The notes beneath the pieces were generated by a model. That model had not been told where the DNA came from. It saw only the letters and a program-made list of their open reading frames with translations, and ran no database searches. Shown piece by piece: positions 44,704 to 55,424 of a DNA stretch of 64,000 bases. The DNA comes from JAVJUV01 sp047314965 (GTDB lineage Bacteria; Pseudomonadota; Alphaproteobacteria; Rhodobacterales; Rhodobacteraceae): the NCBI RefSeq assembly GCF_047314965.1, contig NZ_JBLBVK010000055.1:236084-300083 (forward strand), read 5' to 3'. The translations under genes and the position numbers were made by a program. Position 1 is the first letter of the stretch, and every line of letters begins with the position of its first letter.

Positions 44704-45111
44704 TTATCCGCTCTGGGTAACCACGACCTCGCGGCGGTGGGGACGGGCGCGATGTTCGAAAAGGTAAATTCCCTGCCAGGTTCCAAGCGCAAGACGGCCC
44801 GAAATGACGGGAATGGACAAGCTGACAGGCAGAAGCGCGGCCTTGATGTGGGCCGGCATGTCGTCGGGGCCCTCGTAGGTATGGGTCAGATAGGACATCG
44901 AGGGATCGTCGGAGGGCGGGACAAGACGTCGGAAGAACTCATTGAGATCGCTGCGAACTTCGGGGTCGGCGTTTTCCTGGATGAAAAGCGAGCAGGAGGT
45001 ATGCCGGACGAAGAGCGTCATGACACCATCGCCCTTTGCGAGCGCAGCGGCCCTGTCGGTAAACTCGTATAGTCCCGGCCCCGAAGTGCCGATCTGCAAG
45101 ATCTCGGCCAC
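44704..45111 (-). CDS. YjbQ/UPF0047 family protein
   Basis: 135 residues. V-R-H-T-S-C-S-L-F-I-Q-E-N-A-D-P near 35, H-I-K-A-A-L-L and L-G-T-W-Q-G-I-Y-L-F-E-H-R are signature blocks of the YjbQ fold, a trimeric protein with a thiamine-phosphate synthase-like side activity of uncertain meaning. It starts with GTG at 45111, four bases after the preceding gene's stop, so it is probably co-transcribed with the small secreted protein. Confidence 0.92.
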   Translation of the reverse strand: MAEILQIGTSGPGLYEFTDRAAALAKGDGVMTLFVRHTSCSLFIQENADPEVRSDLNEFFRRLVPPSDDPSMSYLTHTYEGPDDMPAHIKAALLPVSLSIPVISGRLALGTWQGIYLFEHRARPHRREVVVTQSG

Positions 45112-45115
45112 TCGA

Positions 45116-45490
45116 TCAGTCCGCGATCAAGCGCGGAACCTCGCAGAGTTGCCGGGCATGCGAAGCAGTTACACTGCGGCGATCGCCGAAGGTCAGGAGA
45201 CCGGTCTTTTTCGCTCCCTCGGAGGAGAGGCTGAAGGTGACGCCCTGCCCGGCCCGGCGCGGCGGGCTGGACAGTCGGAATATGCGCGTATCGGGCGACC
45301 GATGCAGAAGACGGATGACGTAATCCCCGGCGGCACACCAGAAATCGGACGCGCCGTTCAACCCGCGGTAAGGGACATGGAAACTGCCCTCTGCTGACGG
45401 CTCGACGATCAGCTCGTTCGTCGCAAGGAACGCGTGGGCCGGAAAAGCGAGGGCTGCGAGTACGCAGGCGGTTGCGAAAGTGCGGAGCAT
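45116..45490 (-). CDS. Small secreted hypothetical protein
   Basis: 124 residues with a Sec signal peptide (MLRTFATACVLAALAFPAHA, cut after A-H-A). The mature part has two cysteines (D-F-W-C-A-A-G-D-Y and H-A-R-Q-L-C-E-V-P) that could pair, and a beta-rich look. I do not recognise a family. It is upstream of the YjbQ gene with a 4-bp gap. Confidence 0.78.
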   Translation of the reverse strand: MLRTFATACVLAALAFPAHAFLATNELIVEPSAEGSFHVPYRGLNGASDFWCAAGDYVIRLLHRSPDTRIFRLSSPPRRAGQGVTFSLSSEGAKKTGLLTFGDRRSVTASHARQLCEVPRLIAD

Positions 45491-45535
45491 GTCTGCCTCC
45501 TTTCCCCTTATATGTGCCCCCAGCACGTCGGACGA

Positions 45536-46084
45536 TCAAGGGGCGTCGGGGACGAGTTCAAGGTAGCGGGTCCCAATTCCGTTCAGCGTGTCTTCGGACA
45601 GGATGTGAAATCCGCGCCGCGTGAAGGTGGTGACGGGGTCTCGGTCCTGCTGGCCCGAGAAGATCGGGAGTCCCTCTCCGAATGCGACGGGCTCGATTGT
45701 CAGATGAACCTTGTGGATCGCGTCATGGGCAAGAAACCAGTCATGGACGCGCGTGCCGCCGAGGATCAGGCCATTCTCCAAGGCATGAACATCGCTGACG
45801 AGCGTCGGAAGTTCGGCGGGTGTGAGAGTTTCGGGATCGAGCCAAAGCTGCGTAGGCCGCTGCCAGCCCCCTGTTTTCGTGGAGAAAATTATTCTCCTTC
45901 GGTCGGGACGATCAGCGGCGAGATGAGTGTTGCGCCCCATTACGGCCCAGTCGGCGGCCTCGACGTCGCGAAAGAAGAGATCCTGCTCCTCGGGCGAAGC
46001 CCAGGCCTGTGGCGGCTCGTCGGTCGAGCGCGAGATGAACCCGTCGGCCGATGTGGCGACCGTCAGCGTGAAGCGGGTGGTCAT
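45536..46084 (-). CDS. Dihydrofolate reductase-like (RibD C-terminal domain) protein
   Basis: 182 residues with the DHFR/RibD_C fold: F-T-L-T-V-A-T-S-A-D-G-F-I-S-R-S-T-D near the start, V-M-G-R-N-T-H near 48, and the nucleotide-loop region E-N-G-L-I-L-G-G-T-R-V near 104. It likely reduces a pterin-, flavin- or aldehyde-like substrate with NADPH, but stand-alone members are uncharacterised. ATG 46084 was preferred; the frame opens 201 bp earlier with an unrelated sequence overlapping the SDR gene. Confidence 0.85.
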   Translation of the reverse strand: MTTRFTLTVATSADGFISRSTDEPPQAWASPEEQDLFFRDVEAADWAVMGRNTHLAADRPDRRRIIFSTKTGGWQRPTQLWLDPETLTPAELPTLVSDVHALENGLILGGTRVHDWFLAHDAIHKVHLTIEPVAFGEGLPIFSGQQDRDPVTTFTRRGFHILSEDTLNGIGTRYLELVPDAP

Positions 46085-46196
46085 GGCTGCGCGCGCCCGA
46101 TGGGCACGGAAGGGGGCCAGCCCCCTCGCCTTGTTCCAAGGCTCACCCCCGGCCGTATTTCGACCAGGAAGAATTGACTTGGCGTTCACCGGAGCG

Positions 46197-47039
46197 TCAG
46201 CCCTTTTCGATGAACGCCTTGAAGGCGTCCCCGTATTCCGGATGCCAGCGCGACAAGGGCGGCCGGTTCTCGATGATATCGCCAATGGCCCAGGCCATGC
46301 GCTTTTCGTCCGTGGCGCGGTCGACGTCGTTGTCGGGACAGAGAATGTAGAAATCGCCCCTGTTCAGGCTGTCGATGAAGAAATCCGCCAGTTGGTCAGG
46401 GGTCCATGCGCCTGCGGGTTTCTCGGTGCGCTCGCCCTTGGTGAGGTCGGTGAAGACGAAGCCCGGAATCAGGAGATGAGCGTGGATCTTGCAGCCCTCG
46501 GTATTCCTGAGTTCGTGCTCCAGCGCCTCGGTGAAGGCCTTCACGCCGGCTTTCGAGACGTTGTAGGCGGGATCGCCGGGCGGTGTGGTAATACCCTGTT
46601 TCGAGCCGGTGTTGACGATGACGCCGGGGCGGCCGCGCGAGATCATGCGGGGCGCGAAGACGCGGGAACCGTTGATGATGCCCCAGAGATTCACGTCAAG
46701 GATGCGGTGCCAGGTGGCATCATCGCCGAACAGGGAACTGCCGGGCTGGATACCGGCGTTGTTCATCAGAATATCTGTGCCGCCGAAGCGATCGGCGATA
46801 TCGGCTTCGAGCGCCTCGAGTTGGGCGCGGTCGGAGACGTCGGCATCGGAGGTCATCACGTTGGGCGCGCCCAGCGCCATCAGTTCGTCGGCGGCCTGCC
46901 CGAGAAGTTCGGAGCGCGTGTCGACTATGGCCAGACGCATACCCATGGCGGCGAAGCGGCGGGCGGACGCAAGGCCGATGCCGGCCGCGCCACCGGTGAT
47001 GGTGGCGACGGAGTCGGATGTCAGGGCGGGATGGGTCAT
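46197..47039 (-). CDS. Short-chain dehydrogenase/reductase
   Basis: 280-residue SDR enzyme. The cofactor motif T-G-G-A-A-G-I-G, the N-N-A-G block and the catalytic Y-N-V-S-K, preceded by Ser in N-T-G-S-K-Q-G, are all present. Asp in A-I-V-D-T-R after the second strand suggests an NAD(H) preference. The C-terminal part is longer than in the minimal enzyme. The substrate cannot be inferred; no pathway neighbours point to one. Confidence 0.93.
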   Translation of the reverse strand: MTHPALTSDSVATITGGAAGIGLASARRFAAMGMRLAIVDTRSELLGQAADELMALGAPNVMTSDADVSDRAQLEALEADIADRFGGTDILMNNAGIQPGSSLFGDDATWHRILDVNLWGIINGSRVFAPRMISRGRPGVIVNTGSKQGITTPPGDPAYNVSKAGVKAFTEALEHELRNTEGCKIHAHLLIPGFVFTDLTKGERTEKPAGAWTPDQLADFFIDSLNRGDFYILCPDNDVDRATDEKRMAWAIGDIIENRPPLSRWHPEYGDAFKAFIEKG

Positions 47040-47103
47040 CGGCTTGTCCTCCTTCTGGCCTATGGCGCGAGGTTAGCCGGAGGCGGCGGCGGGGTGAAGG
47101 GCG

Positions 47104-47367
47104 TCAGCCGAAGAGACGCTCGCCCTGCTCGTCAATCATCTGCCTGGCCTTGTTGACCGAGGCTTCGTTGGCGGTGTTCAGGTCCTCGAGCACGTCGGCG
47201 CGGATCAGCGTGTGGGTTTTCCCGTCTTTCTCGATCAGGGCGGAGATTCGGAAGCGGGCCCCTTCGCGAATGGGCGTGGGGGTGATGGTGAAGCCGTTAT
47301 GTGTTTCGGACTTGGGCTCGGGCGCGGAAGAACCGCCGCCGCCGAAGAGTTTCTTGAGAAGGGACAT
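47104..47367 (-). CDS. HlyU-family small protein
   Basis: 87 residues: a Gly-rich start (S-L-L-K-K-L-F-G-G-G-G), then Y/H-N-G-F-x-I-T-P-T-P-I-R-E-G and R-F-R-I-S-A-L-I-E-K-D-G-K, ending K-A-R-Q-M-I-D-E-Q-G-E-R-L-F-G. This matches the small HlyU/PF10115 family, named after a Vibrio regulator although most members have no shown role. It stands alone between the SDR gene and rpoD. Confidence 0.85.
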   Translation of the reverse strand: MSLLKKLFGGGGSSAPEPKSETHNGFTITPTPIREGARFRISALIEKDGKTHTLIRADVLEDLNTANEASVNKARQMIDEQGERLFG

Positions 47368-47456
47368 CGGTCTGGGCCTCCCGTGAAGAACGCATTGGGG
47401 GCAAATTAGCGTGCGATCTGTGCCGCGTGAAGTGCCGTGGGTGACACCGAAGCATT

Positions 47457-47489
47457 ACGCGGGGTTCAGTATCGTTCTGAACCCCGCGT
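47457..47489 (-). terminator. Long perfect hairpin after rpoD
   Basis: ACGCGGGGTTCAG and CTGAACCCCGCGT form a perfect 13-bp stem with a seven-base loop, starting 5 bp after the rpoD stop. No T-run follows on the minus strand, so it may terminate weakly or protect the mRNA 3' end. Confidence 0.65.
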
Positions 47490-47494
47490 GGATG

Positions 47495-49483
<1,989 letters not shown>

Positions 49484-49497
49484 CCGGCACTCCCGAC

Positions 49498-49544
49498 AAA
49501 AAATACTGATTCGGCGTTAACGCGAATCATCTAGCGCGAATCAG
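49498..49544 (-). terminator. dnaG-rpoD junction hairpins with U6 run
   Basis: Minus-strand reading gives CTGATTCG (49544-49537), TGATTCG (49529-49523), then CGAATCAG (49513-49506), T, A and six Ts (49503-49498). Either upstream copy can pair with the same 3' arm next to the U-run: 8 bp with a long loop or 7 bp with a short, itself palindromic, loop. The U-run ends 14 bp before the rpoD start codon, just upstream of its ribosome site. Confidence 0.6.
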
Positions 49545-49593
49545 AGAATCGCAACCCGCGCACCTGTTTTTTCTCACCAATCTGGCATGAAGG

Positions 49594-51543
49594 CTACGCG
49601 CCGCGCCCCCTGCCCTTGGAGTAGTCGATTCGGTCCAGAAGAGCGTCGAAGGCGCTTTTCTCGTCCCGCTTGACCCGTGCGCCGTTCGCTCCGAGGTCAT
49701 ATTCGGAGCGGTCCTCACGGCCGCTTTGCGACGATCTGTTGACCGCATCGGCGGCCTGCCCGAGACGCCATGTCAGGCCTTCGTCCGCGAGACCCTCGAC
49801 ATCGCGAAGCGCGTCCTCGATCTCGCGCCGTGCGCCGCGCCGGGCGGTCAGCTTGGCCAGCTCTTCGGCAACGCACATTGCAGCCATGTCGTCGGCAACC
49901 TCGTCTCGCAAGCCCGGTGATATTCGCACATGGCGCGGCGACATCAGCTTTTCAAGGGCGGCGGACCCGCAATTTCGTTCGATTTCTTCTGGTTTCAGAC
50001 CATCCGAGGCGAGAAGCGCAAGGCGGACGGTTTCGTGTTCGGGCTGGGAGGTTTCGAGCCGTTCCAGGTCCGCGATGAAATCGTGGACAAGCGCCGGGCG
50101 GCGCACCAGCGTGGCGAGGATCACGGCCTCGCGCAGTTGTTCCTCGAATGGGGCACCGGCCGCAGCAAGGGCGCTGGCCTTGGTTTCGATCATGGGCCGC
50201 GCCGGCTCGCTGAAGCGGGCGCCCCGGGCACGAAACGGTGTGCCCCGTGCACGGTCGCGCGTACCGCCGAAAAGATCCTGGCGCAGGCGGTTCACCTCGT
50301 CGACGTAGTGCCGCCGCAGCGACGGATCGCGCACGCGCTTGATCGCCTCGCGCAGTGTCAGATCGAGGGTTGCCTTGCGCTCGGGACTGTCGAAGCTCTT
50401 GCCCTCGGTCTCGCGCCGCCAGAGCAGCTGAACAAGAGGAATGGAGGCATCGAGATGCTTCTGCATGGCGCTTGCCCCCTGCGCGCGGATCAGGTCATCG
50501 GGATCCAGCCCCTCGGGCATCAGGCAGAACCTCAGGGACTTTCCGGCCTCGATCAGGGGCAATGCCAGATCGACGACGCGCATCGCTGCCTTCAGCCCAG
50601 CCTTATCACCGTCGAGAGCGATGATCGGTTCGTCGTGCATCCGCCAAAGCAGTTGCAACTGCTCCTCGGTGACCGCCGTTCCAAGAGGCGCGACGGTGGC
50701 GCGAAACCCTGCCTCGGACAGGGCGATCACGTCCATATAGCCCTCTGCTACCAAAAGGGGCGCCCTGCCTGACGCCTCGCGGGCGGGACCGTGGTTGTAG
50801 AGACACCGGCCCTTGTCAAAAAGCTCGGTTTCGGGAGAATTCAGGTATTTGGAGCCTTCGTCGGGGTCCATCGCCCGTCCACCAAAGGCGATCGGGCGGC
50901 CCCGCACGTCGCGGATCGGGAAGATGATCCGGTTGCGGAACGTGTCGTAGGGCTTCTTTCCCTGTGAGGACGGCTTGGCGAGACCAGCGGCGAGTATCAG
51001 GTCGTCTGCAATGCCCTTGCCCGTCAGGTGATCCCAAAGCCCCTGCCAGCCCGGCGGTGCGAACCCGATGTCCCAACGCGCCTGCGCTTCTTCGGAAAGC
51101 CCCCTGACAGCGAGATAGTCGCGCGCCGCCCCCGCGGCGCCAGTCCGCAACTGGAGCCGGAAGAACTTGAGTGCCTCTTCCATGACCCCGATCAGCACCG
51201 TACGGCGGTCGGCCCGCTCCTGCGCCTTCGGATCGGCGGCGGGCATTTGCATGCCCGCCTCGCGGGCCAGGATCTCGACCGCTTCCATGAACGAGACGTT
51301 CTCGGTTTCCTGCACGAAGCTGAACAGGTCACCCTTGGCGTGGCAGCCGAAGCAGTAGTAGAAGCCTTTTCGGTCATCCACATGAAAAGACGCGCTTTTT
51401 TCCTGATGGAACGGGCAAGGCGCCCACATGTCTCCCTTGCCCTGATTGGACTTGCGCTGGTCCCACATAACTTTTCGGCCCGCGACGGCGGCCATCGAGG
51501 TGCGGGATTTCAGCTCGTCAAGGAATCCGGGTGGGATGCTCAT
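49594..51543 (-). CDS. dnaG: DNA primase DnaG
   Basis: 649-residue primase that makes RNA primers at the replication fork. The CHC2-type zinc ribbon (C-P-F-H...Y-Y-C-F-G-C-H near 42-67), the RNA polymerase core and the TOPRIM motifs (V-A-E-G-Y-M-D-V-I-A-L; A-L-D-G-D-K-A-G) are intact. The C-terminal helicase-interaction domain is Arg/Ala-rich as usual in alphaproteobacteria. It is followed by rpoD as in the macromolecular-synthesis operon; rpsU is absent and the sox operon lies upstream. Confidence 0.97.
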   Translation of the reverse strand: MSIPPGFLDELKSRTSMAAVAGRKVMWDQRKSNQGKGDMWAPCPFHQEKSASFHVDDRKGFYYCFGCHAKGDLFSFVQETENVSFMEAVEILAREAGMQMPAADPKAQERADRRTVLIGVMEEALKFFRLQLRTGAAGAARDYLAVRGLSEEAQARWDIGFAPPGWQGLWDHLTGKGIADDLILAAGLAKPSSQGKKPYDTFRNRIIFPIRDVRGRPIAFGGRAMDPDEGSKYLNSPETELFDKGRCLYNHGPAREASGRAPLLVAEGYMDVIALSEAGFRATVAPLGTAVTEEQLQLLWRMHDEPIIALDGDKAGLKAAMRVVDLALPLIEAGKSLRFCLMPEGLDPDDLIRAQGASAMQKHLDASIPLVQLLWRRETEGKSFDSPERKATLDLTLREAIKRVRDPSLRRHYVDEVNRLRQDLFGGTRDRARGTPFRARGARFSEPARPMIETKASALAAAGAPFEEQLREAVILATLVRRPALVHDFIADLERLETSQPEHETVRLALLASDGLKPEEIERNCGSAALEKLMSPRHVRISPGLRDEVADDMAAMCVAEELAKLTARRGARREIEDALRDVEGLADEGLTWRLGQAADAVNRSSQSGREDRSEYDLGANGARVKRDEKSAFDALLDRIDYSKGRGRGA

Positions 51544-51603
51544 GGAGCGAATATCGGGCCGGGGCGCTCAAGAGTCCAGATTGCGTCGGCGTCAAACTGC
51601 GAA

Positions 51604-51654
51604 GCGGGGGACGCTGTCCCCCGCACCCCCTGGGATATTTTCGGGCCGATAATG
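51604..51654 (+). repeat. Hairpin element with CCCCC-GGGATATTTT tail
   Basis: GCGGGGGAC and GTCCCCCGC form a perfect 9-bp stem with a GCT loop (51604-51624), followed by ACCCCCTGGGATATTTTC and a short A/G-rich end. From memory, similar hairpin-plus-GGATATTT elements recur between genes in many Rhodobacteraceae. Here it lies between soxG and dnaG and may terminate the sox operon. Confidence 0.55.
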
Positions 51655-51692
51655 ACCGATACGCGGGCTGAACGGCACAGGGCCGGCCCAGA

Positions 51693-52235
51693 TCACGCTG
51701 TGCCTCGGAGCGCGGCACGGGCGGTGACACCTTTCATGGCGCGGGTGATCTCGTGGACGGCCGTGTGGGTCATGGAGCGGAACACCATGATCTCGTAGGT
51801 GTCGGAGCCGATTCTGGTCACGCTGGCGGTCATGTGACCAAGCATGGTGCGCGCGGTCGATGCTTCGGGGAAAGCGGTGTCGCGCAGGTCGAGCGGCGTC
51901 AGGCGGGCGAGAACAGCCCGCGCGTCCTCTCCGGTGAGCGTCAGAACCGTGAGGGCGGATGACTGGTCGGCCACCGCCGCGCCAGCCGGGGCAACCGGAG
52001 GACCAAGCACGAACGCCTGTCCGGGGCCGGCCCAGAGCGCGAGGTGATTGCCCTCGCCCGTCACCTGTCCCGGTTCGGGAAATCCGAGACCGATGGACTT
52101 GCCCACGGCTTCCGACTGTCCGTCGAATGGGGCAACCCACGTGATGGCCTCGTAGAGACGCTCTTCGAGGCGGCAGGTTCCGATCTCGCGGGGCAGCATC
52201 CCCTCGGCGGGTGTCTTCGCGATCAGCCTAGCCAC
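51693..52235 (-). CDS. soxG: Sarcosine oxidase gamma subunit
   Basis: 180-residue subunit of heterotetrameric sarcosine oxidase. The sequence has the GcvT/YgfZ-like fold pattern (V-A-D-Q-S-S-A-L-T-V-L-T-L-T-G-E-D-A-R-A-V-L near 100, and S-Y/D-T-Y-E-I-M-V-F-R-S near 150). It starts with GTG at 52235, eight bases inside soxA, a tight overlap. It is the last gene of the soxBDAG operon. Confidence 0.9.
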   Translation of the reverse strand: MARLIAKTPAEGMLPREIGTCRLEERLYEAITWVAPFDGQSEAVGKSIGLGFPEPGQVTGEGNHLALWAGPGQAFVLGPPVAPAGAAVADQSSALTVLTLTGEDARAVLARLTPLDLRDTAFPEASTARTMLGHMTASVTRIGSDTYEIMVFRSMTHTAVHEITRAMKGVTARAALRGTA

Positions 52236-55155
52236 GCATCCGCCCTCCTTCGGGGTCGTAAACAACCGGATCGGTGATTTCGACGGTCGTGTGCACATTG
52301 CGAAGATGGTCGACGAGTTTCAGCGTCTCGCCGATGCGGGCGCGTCCCGATTTCACGAAGGCAAGTCCCAGGTAGCTGTCGAAAGTCGGCGACCATCCCA
52401 CCGAAGTGACATAGCCCTGATCGTTGTCCGGCGTTCTGGGATCGCCCTCGCGGAACAGGTGCGCGCCAGCGATCAGCTGTCGGGAGCTGCCTTTGGGACG
52501 GAGGCCGACAAGCTGTTCGCGGGCCTCGTCCAGCAAGCCGGGCCGGCGGGCGGCCGCCTTGCCGATGAAGTCCTTCTTCGTGGAGAGCATGCCCTGCATT
52601 CCGATGTCGAAGGCGGTGGTGCGGCCGTGGATCTCGGAATGCGTGATGAAGCCCTTCTCGATCCGGAGAACGTTGAGGGCCTCCATGCCATAAGGGCCGC
52701 CACCGAAGGTCTCGGCCTGCGCCACAAACAGGCGGAAGAGCGACTCGCCATAGGTCGAGGGCACCGCGATCTCGTAGCCGCGCTCACCCGAAAAGGAGAT
52801 CCGAAACAGGCGTCCGGGGGTGCCGGAAACAGAGACCTCGCCGCAGGCCATGAAGGGAAACGAGGCATCATCAACCGATTGATCCACGATGGAATTCACC
52901 ACATCCAGGGACTTCGGTCCGGCGACGGCGAATTGCGCCCATTGCTCGGTCACCGAGGTGAAGCGGACATCCAGATCGGGGCGGAGACATTGCGACACGA
53001 AGTCGAGATGCTGCATCACCTGCCCCGCCGCGGCTGTGGTCGTCGTCATCAGGAAGTGATGAGGTCCGAGACGCGCCGTGGTGCCGTCGTCCATCACATG
53101 GCCATCTTCGCGCAGCATCAGGCCATAGCGCACGCGGCCCTCTTTCAGCGTCGAGAAGGTGTTGGTGTAGACGAAATCGAGAAAAGCGGCGGCGTCCGGG
53201 CCCTGGATGTCGATCTTGCCGAGGGTCGAGACATCGGCAATGCCGACCGTTTCGCGCACCATGCGCACCTCGCGGTCGCAGGACTGGCGCCATGTCACTT
53301 CGCCCGGTTTCGGGAAGTAGGAGGGGCGGTACCAGAGCCCGGCCTCGATCATCGGTGCGCTTCTCTCGGTGCTGGCGGCGTGAGAGGTGGTGAAGCGCTG
53401 AGGCGCGAAGCCCTTGCCGGACGCGCCAGCTCCCATAGCGGCGATGCTGACCGGCACGTAGGGCGGACGGAATGTGGTTGTGCCGGTCTCGGGGATCGTG
53501 CGCCCCGTGGCGTCAGAGAGAACGGCAAGTGCAGTGACGTTGGAGCCCTTGCCCTGATCCGTCGCCATACCCTGGGTGGTGTAGCGCTTCATGTGCTCGA
53601 CCGAGCGATAGTTCTCCTGCGCGGCCAGCTTCACGTCCTTGGTCGTGACGTCGTTCTGCATATCCAACCAGGCGCGGCCCGGTGTGTCGACGGCCCAGAG
53701 AGGCGTCAGGGCAAAGGCCCTGTCCTCGGCCTGCGGCACATCGGTTCTTTTCTTCTTGTATCCCAAAGCTTTGGCGGCTTCCCCTCCCGCCTTGGCGCCC
53801 TCGGCGAGGCAGGCCGCCGTGGAAAAGGAGCCGTTCGCCGCACCGGCGGCGATCATGCCGGGCACAGCGCCGTCGGCGGGAACAAAGGCGGCGACATCCT
53901 CGCGCCAGACAGGGCGGCCGTTCATGTGGCAGGTCAGGTGTACCGACGGGTTCCAACCGCCCGAGACCGCGAGTGCGTCGGCGCGGATCTCGCGGTTCGA
54001 GCCCTTGTGGCGGATCGTAATCTCGGTCAGGACGTGGCGGCCCTTGGTTCCGATCACCTCGGCGCCCGCAAAAAATGGCCAGTCGCCCTGCGGTTTGGCA
54101 TCGGGGCGGCAATCGATCACGGCCGCGATCCGGACGCCAGCACTGTGAAGGTCGGCTGCCGTCCGATGCGCGTCGTCGTTATTGGCGAAGATCGCCACAT
54201 CCTTTCCTGGCGCAACGCCCCAGCGGTTGAGATAGGCGCGAACGGCTCCCGCCTGCATGACGCCCGGACGGTCGTTCATCGGAAATGCGATGGTCCGCTC
54301 GAGAGCGCCTGTCGCCAGGACCGCGCGTTTGGCCGAGATACGCCAGAAGCACTCCGGCGGAGCGCTGGACGGTGCGTGATGGAGCGCAACACGTTCCAGC
54401 GCAGCAAAGGTGCCGCCATCGTAAGCACCTGTAATCGTGGTCCTTTCCATGATCCGGACATTCGGAAGCTCGGACAGTTTCGCCAGTACCGAACCGACCC
54501 ATTGCGGACCCGGCATGCCCGCGACCTCTTCGTTTTCGGCCAGCAGGCGGCCCCCGGCACGATTGTCCTCCTCGGCGAGGATCACGTCTGCTCCCGCGCG
54601 GGCAGCGGCAAGTGCCGCCATCAGACCGGCAGGCCCGGCACCGATGACCAGCACATCGCAATGGGCGAAAGCGCGTTCGGAGGTGTCGGGCGCGTTCAGG
54701 CCGGACAGCGCGCCCAGACCTGCGGCGCGACGGATGATAGGTTCGTAGAGTTTTTCCCAGAACAGGCGCGGCCACATGAAGGTCTTGTAGTAGAATCCGG
54801 CTCCGAAGAATGGCGACAGAAGGTCGTTCACGGCCATTGCATCGTGCCTGAGGGACGGCCAGCGGTTCTGGCTTCGTACTTCGAGCCCATCGAAGACTTC
54901 CTGCATCGTGGCACGGGTGTTGGGACGCTGGTGGCGCCCGCGGCCGATGGTCATCAGCGCGTTCGGTTCGTCAGACCCGGCGGTCACAACACCGCGCGGC
55001 CTGTGGTATTTGAAAGACCGACCCATCAGGCGGATGCCCGCCCCGAGAAGGGCGGAAGCGACCGTATCACCACGGAAACCATCCACGCTTTCGCCGTCGA
55101 AGGTGAAGCGGACCGGGTGATCCCGGTCGACGAGGCCTTTGCCGTCGATCCTCAT
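52228..55155 (-). CDS. soxA: Sarcosine oxidase alpha subunit
   Basis: 975-residue large subunit. The N-terminal 2Fe-2S-ferredoxin-like region (F-T-F-D-G-E-S-V-D-G-F-R-G-D-T-V-A-S-A-L), the NAD(+)-binding domain (V-I-G-A-G-P-A-G-L near 170) and the C-terminal aminomethyltransferase-like folate domain are in order. The complex oxidises sarcosine to glycine, channelling the methyl as methylene-tetrahydrofolate and releasing peroxide. The ATG overlaps the soxD stop by four bases. Confidence 0.97.
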   Translation of the reverse strand: MRIDGKGLVDRDHPVRFTFDGESVDGFRGDTVASALLGAGIRLMGRSFKYHRPRGVVTAGSDEPNALMTIGRGRHQRPNTRATMQEVFDGLEVRSQNRWPSLRHDAMAVNDLLSPFFGAGFYYKTFMWPRLFWEKLYEPIIRRAAGLGALSGLNAPDTSERAFAHCDVLVIGAGPAGLMAALAAARAGADVILAEEDNRAGGRLLAENEEVAGMPGPQWVGSVLAKLSELPNVRIMERTTITGAYDGGTFAALERVALHHAPSSAPPECFWRISAKRAVLATGALERTIAFPMNDRPGVMQAGAVRAYLNRWGVAPGKDVAIFANNDDAHRTAADLHSAGVRIAAVIDCRPDAKPQGDWPFFAGAEVIGTKGRHVLTEITIRHKGSNREIRADALAVSGGWNPSVHLTCHMNGRPVWREDVAAFVPADGAVPGMIAAGAANGSFSTAACLAEGAKAGGEAAKALGYKKKRTDVPQAEDRAFALTPLWAVDTPGRAWLDMQNDVTTKDVKLAAQENYRSVEHMKRYTTQGMATDQGKGSNVTALAVLSDATGRTIPETGTTTFRPPYVPVSIAAMGAGASGKGFAPQRFTTSHAASTERSAPMIEAGLWYRPSYFPKPGEVTWRQSCDREVRMVRETVGIADVSTLGKIDIQGPDAAAFLDFVYTNTFSTLKEGRVRYGLMLREDGHVMDDGTTARLGPHHFLMTTTTAAAGQVMQHLDFVSQCLRPDLDVRFTSVTEQWAQFAVAGPKSLDVVNSIVDQSVDDASFPFMACGEVSVSGTPGRLFRISFSGERGYEIAVPSTYGESLFRLFVAQAETFGGGPYGMEALNVLRIEKGFITHSEIHGRTTAFDIGMQGMLSTKKDFIGKAAARRPGLLDEAREQLVGLRPKGSSRQLIAGAHLFREGDPRTPDNDQGYVTSVGWSPTFDSYLGLAFVKSGRARIGETLKLVDHLRNVHTTVEITDPVVYDPEGGRMRG

Positions 55156-55412
55156 CGTTTCGCCTCGCGCGCAGGGGTCGTGGCATGGATCTCGTGGGTC
55201 ACCGTGTGGCGGTCCACGACCATCCAGCCACCGCAGGGACCATGATACCAGAGATCGCGGGTGTCACCGGCCGGATTGTCGCGATTGTGCAAGTAATCGT
55301 CCCATTCCTGGGGATCGGCGCCCTCGGAAGGTCGCGAAAGGGCAAGGGCGTGACCGCGATAGGTGAACTCGCGCAGGTCCCTTTCGCCGCAATGGGGGCA
55401 GGTCAGACGCAT
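55152..55412 (-). CDS. soxD: Sarcosine oxidase delta subunit
   Basis: 86 residues with the SoxD zinc ribbon at the N-terminus (M-R-L-T-C-P-H-C-G-E-R-D-L-R-E-F) and the later D-Y-L-H-N-R-D-N-P-A-G and W-Y-H-G-P-C-G-G-W blocks. It completes the tetramer. It lies 12 bp after soxB and overlaps soxA by four bases. Confidence 0.96.
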   Translation of the reverse strand: MRLTCPHCGERDLREFTYRGHALALSRPSEGADPQEWDDYLHNRDNPAGDTRDLWYHGPCGGWMVVDRHTVTHEIHATTPAREAKR

Positions 55413-55424
55413 CGGATCCCCCTC

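Noticed and set aside
52291..55245. 984-codon plus-strand open frame antisense to soxA
   Set aside because: soxA is full-length with intact motifs and tight overlaps with soxD and soxG; the antisense frame has none.
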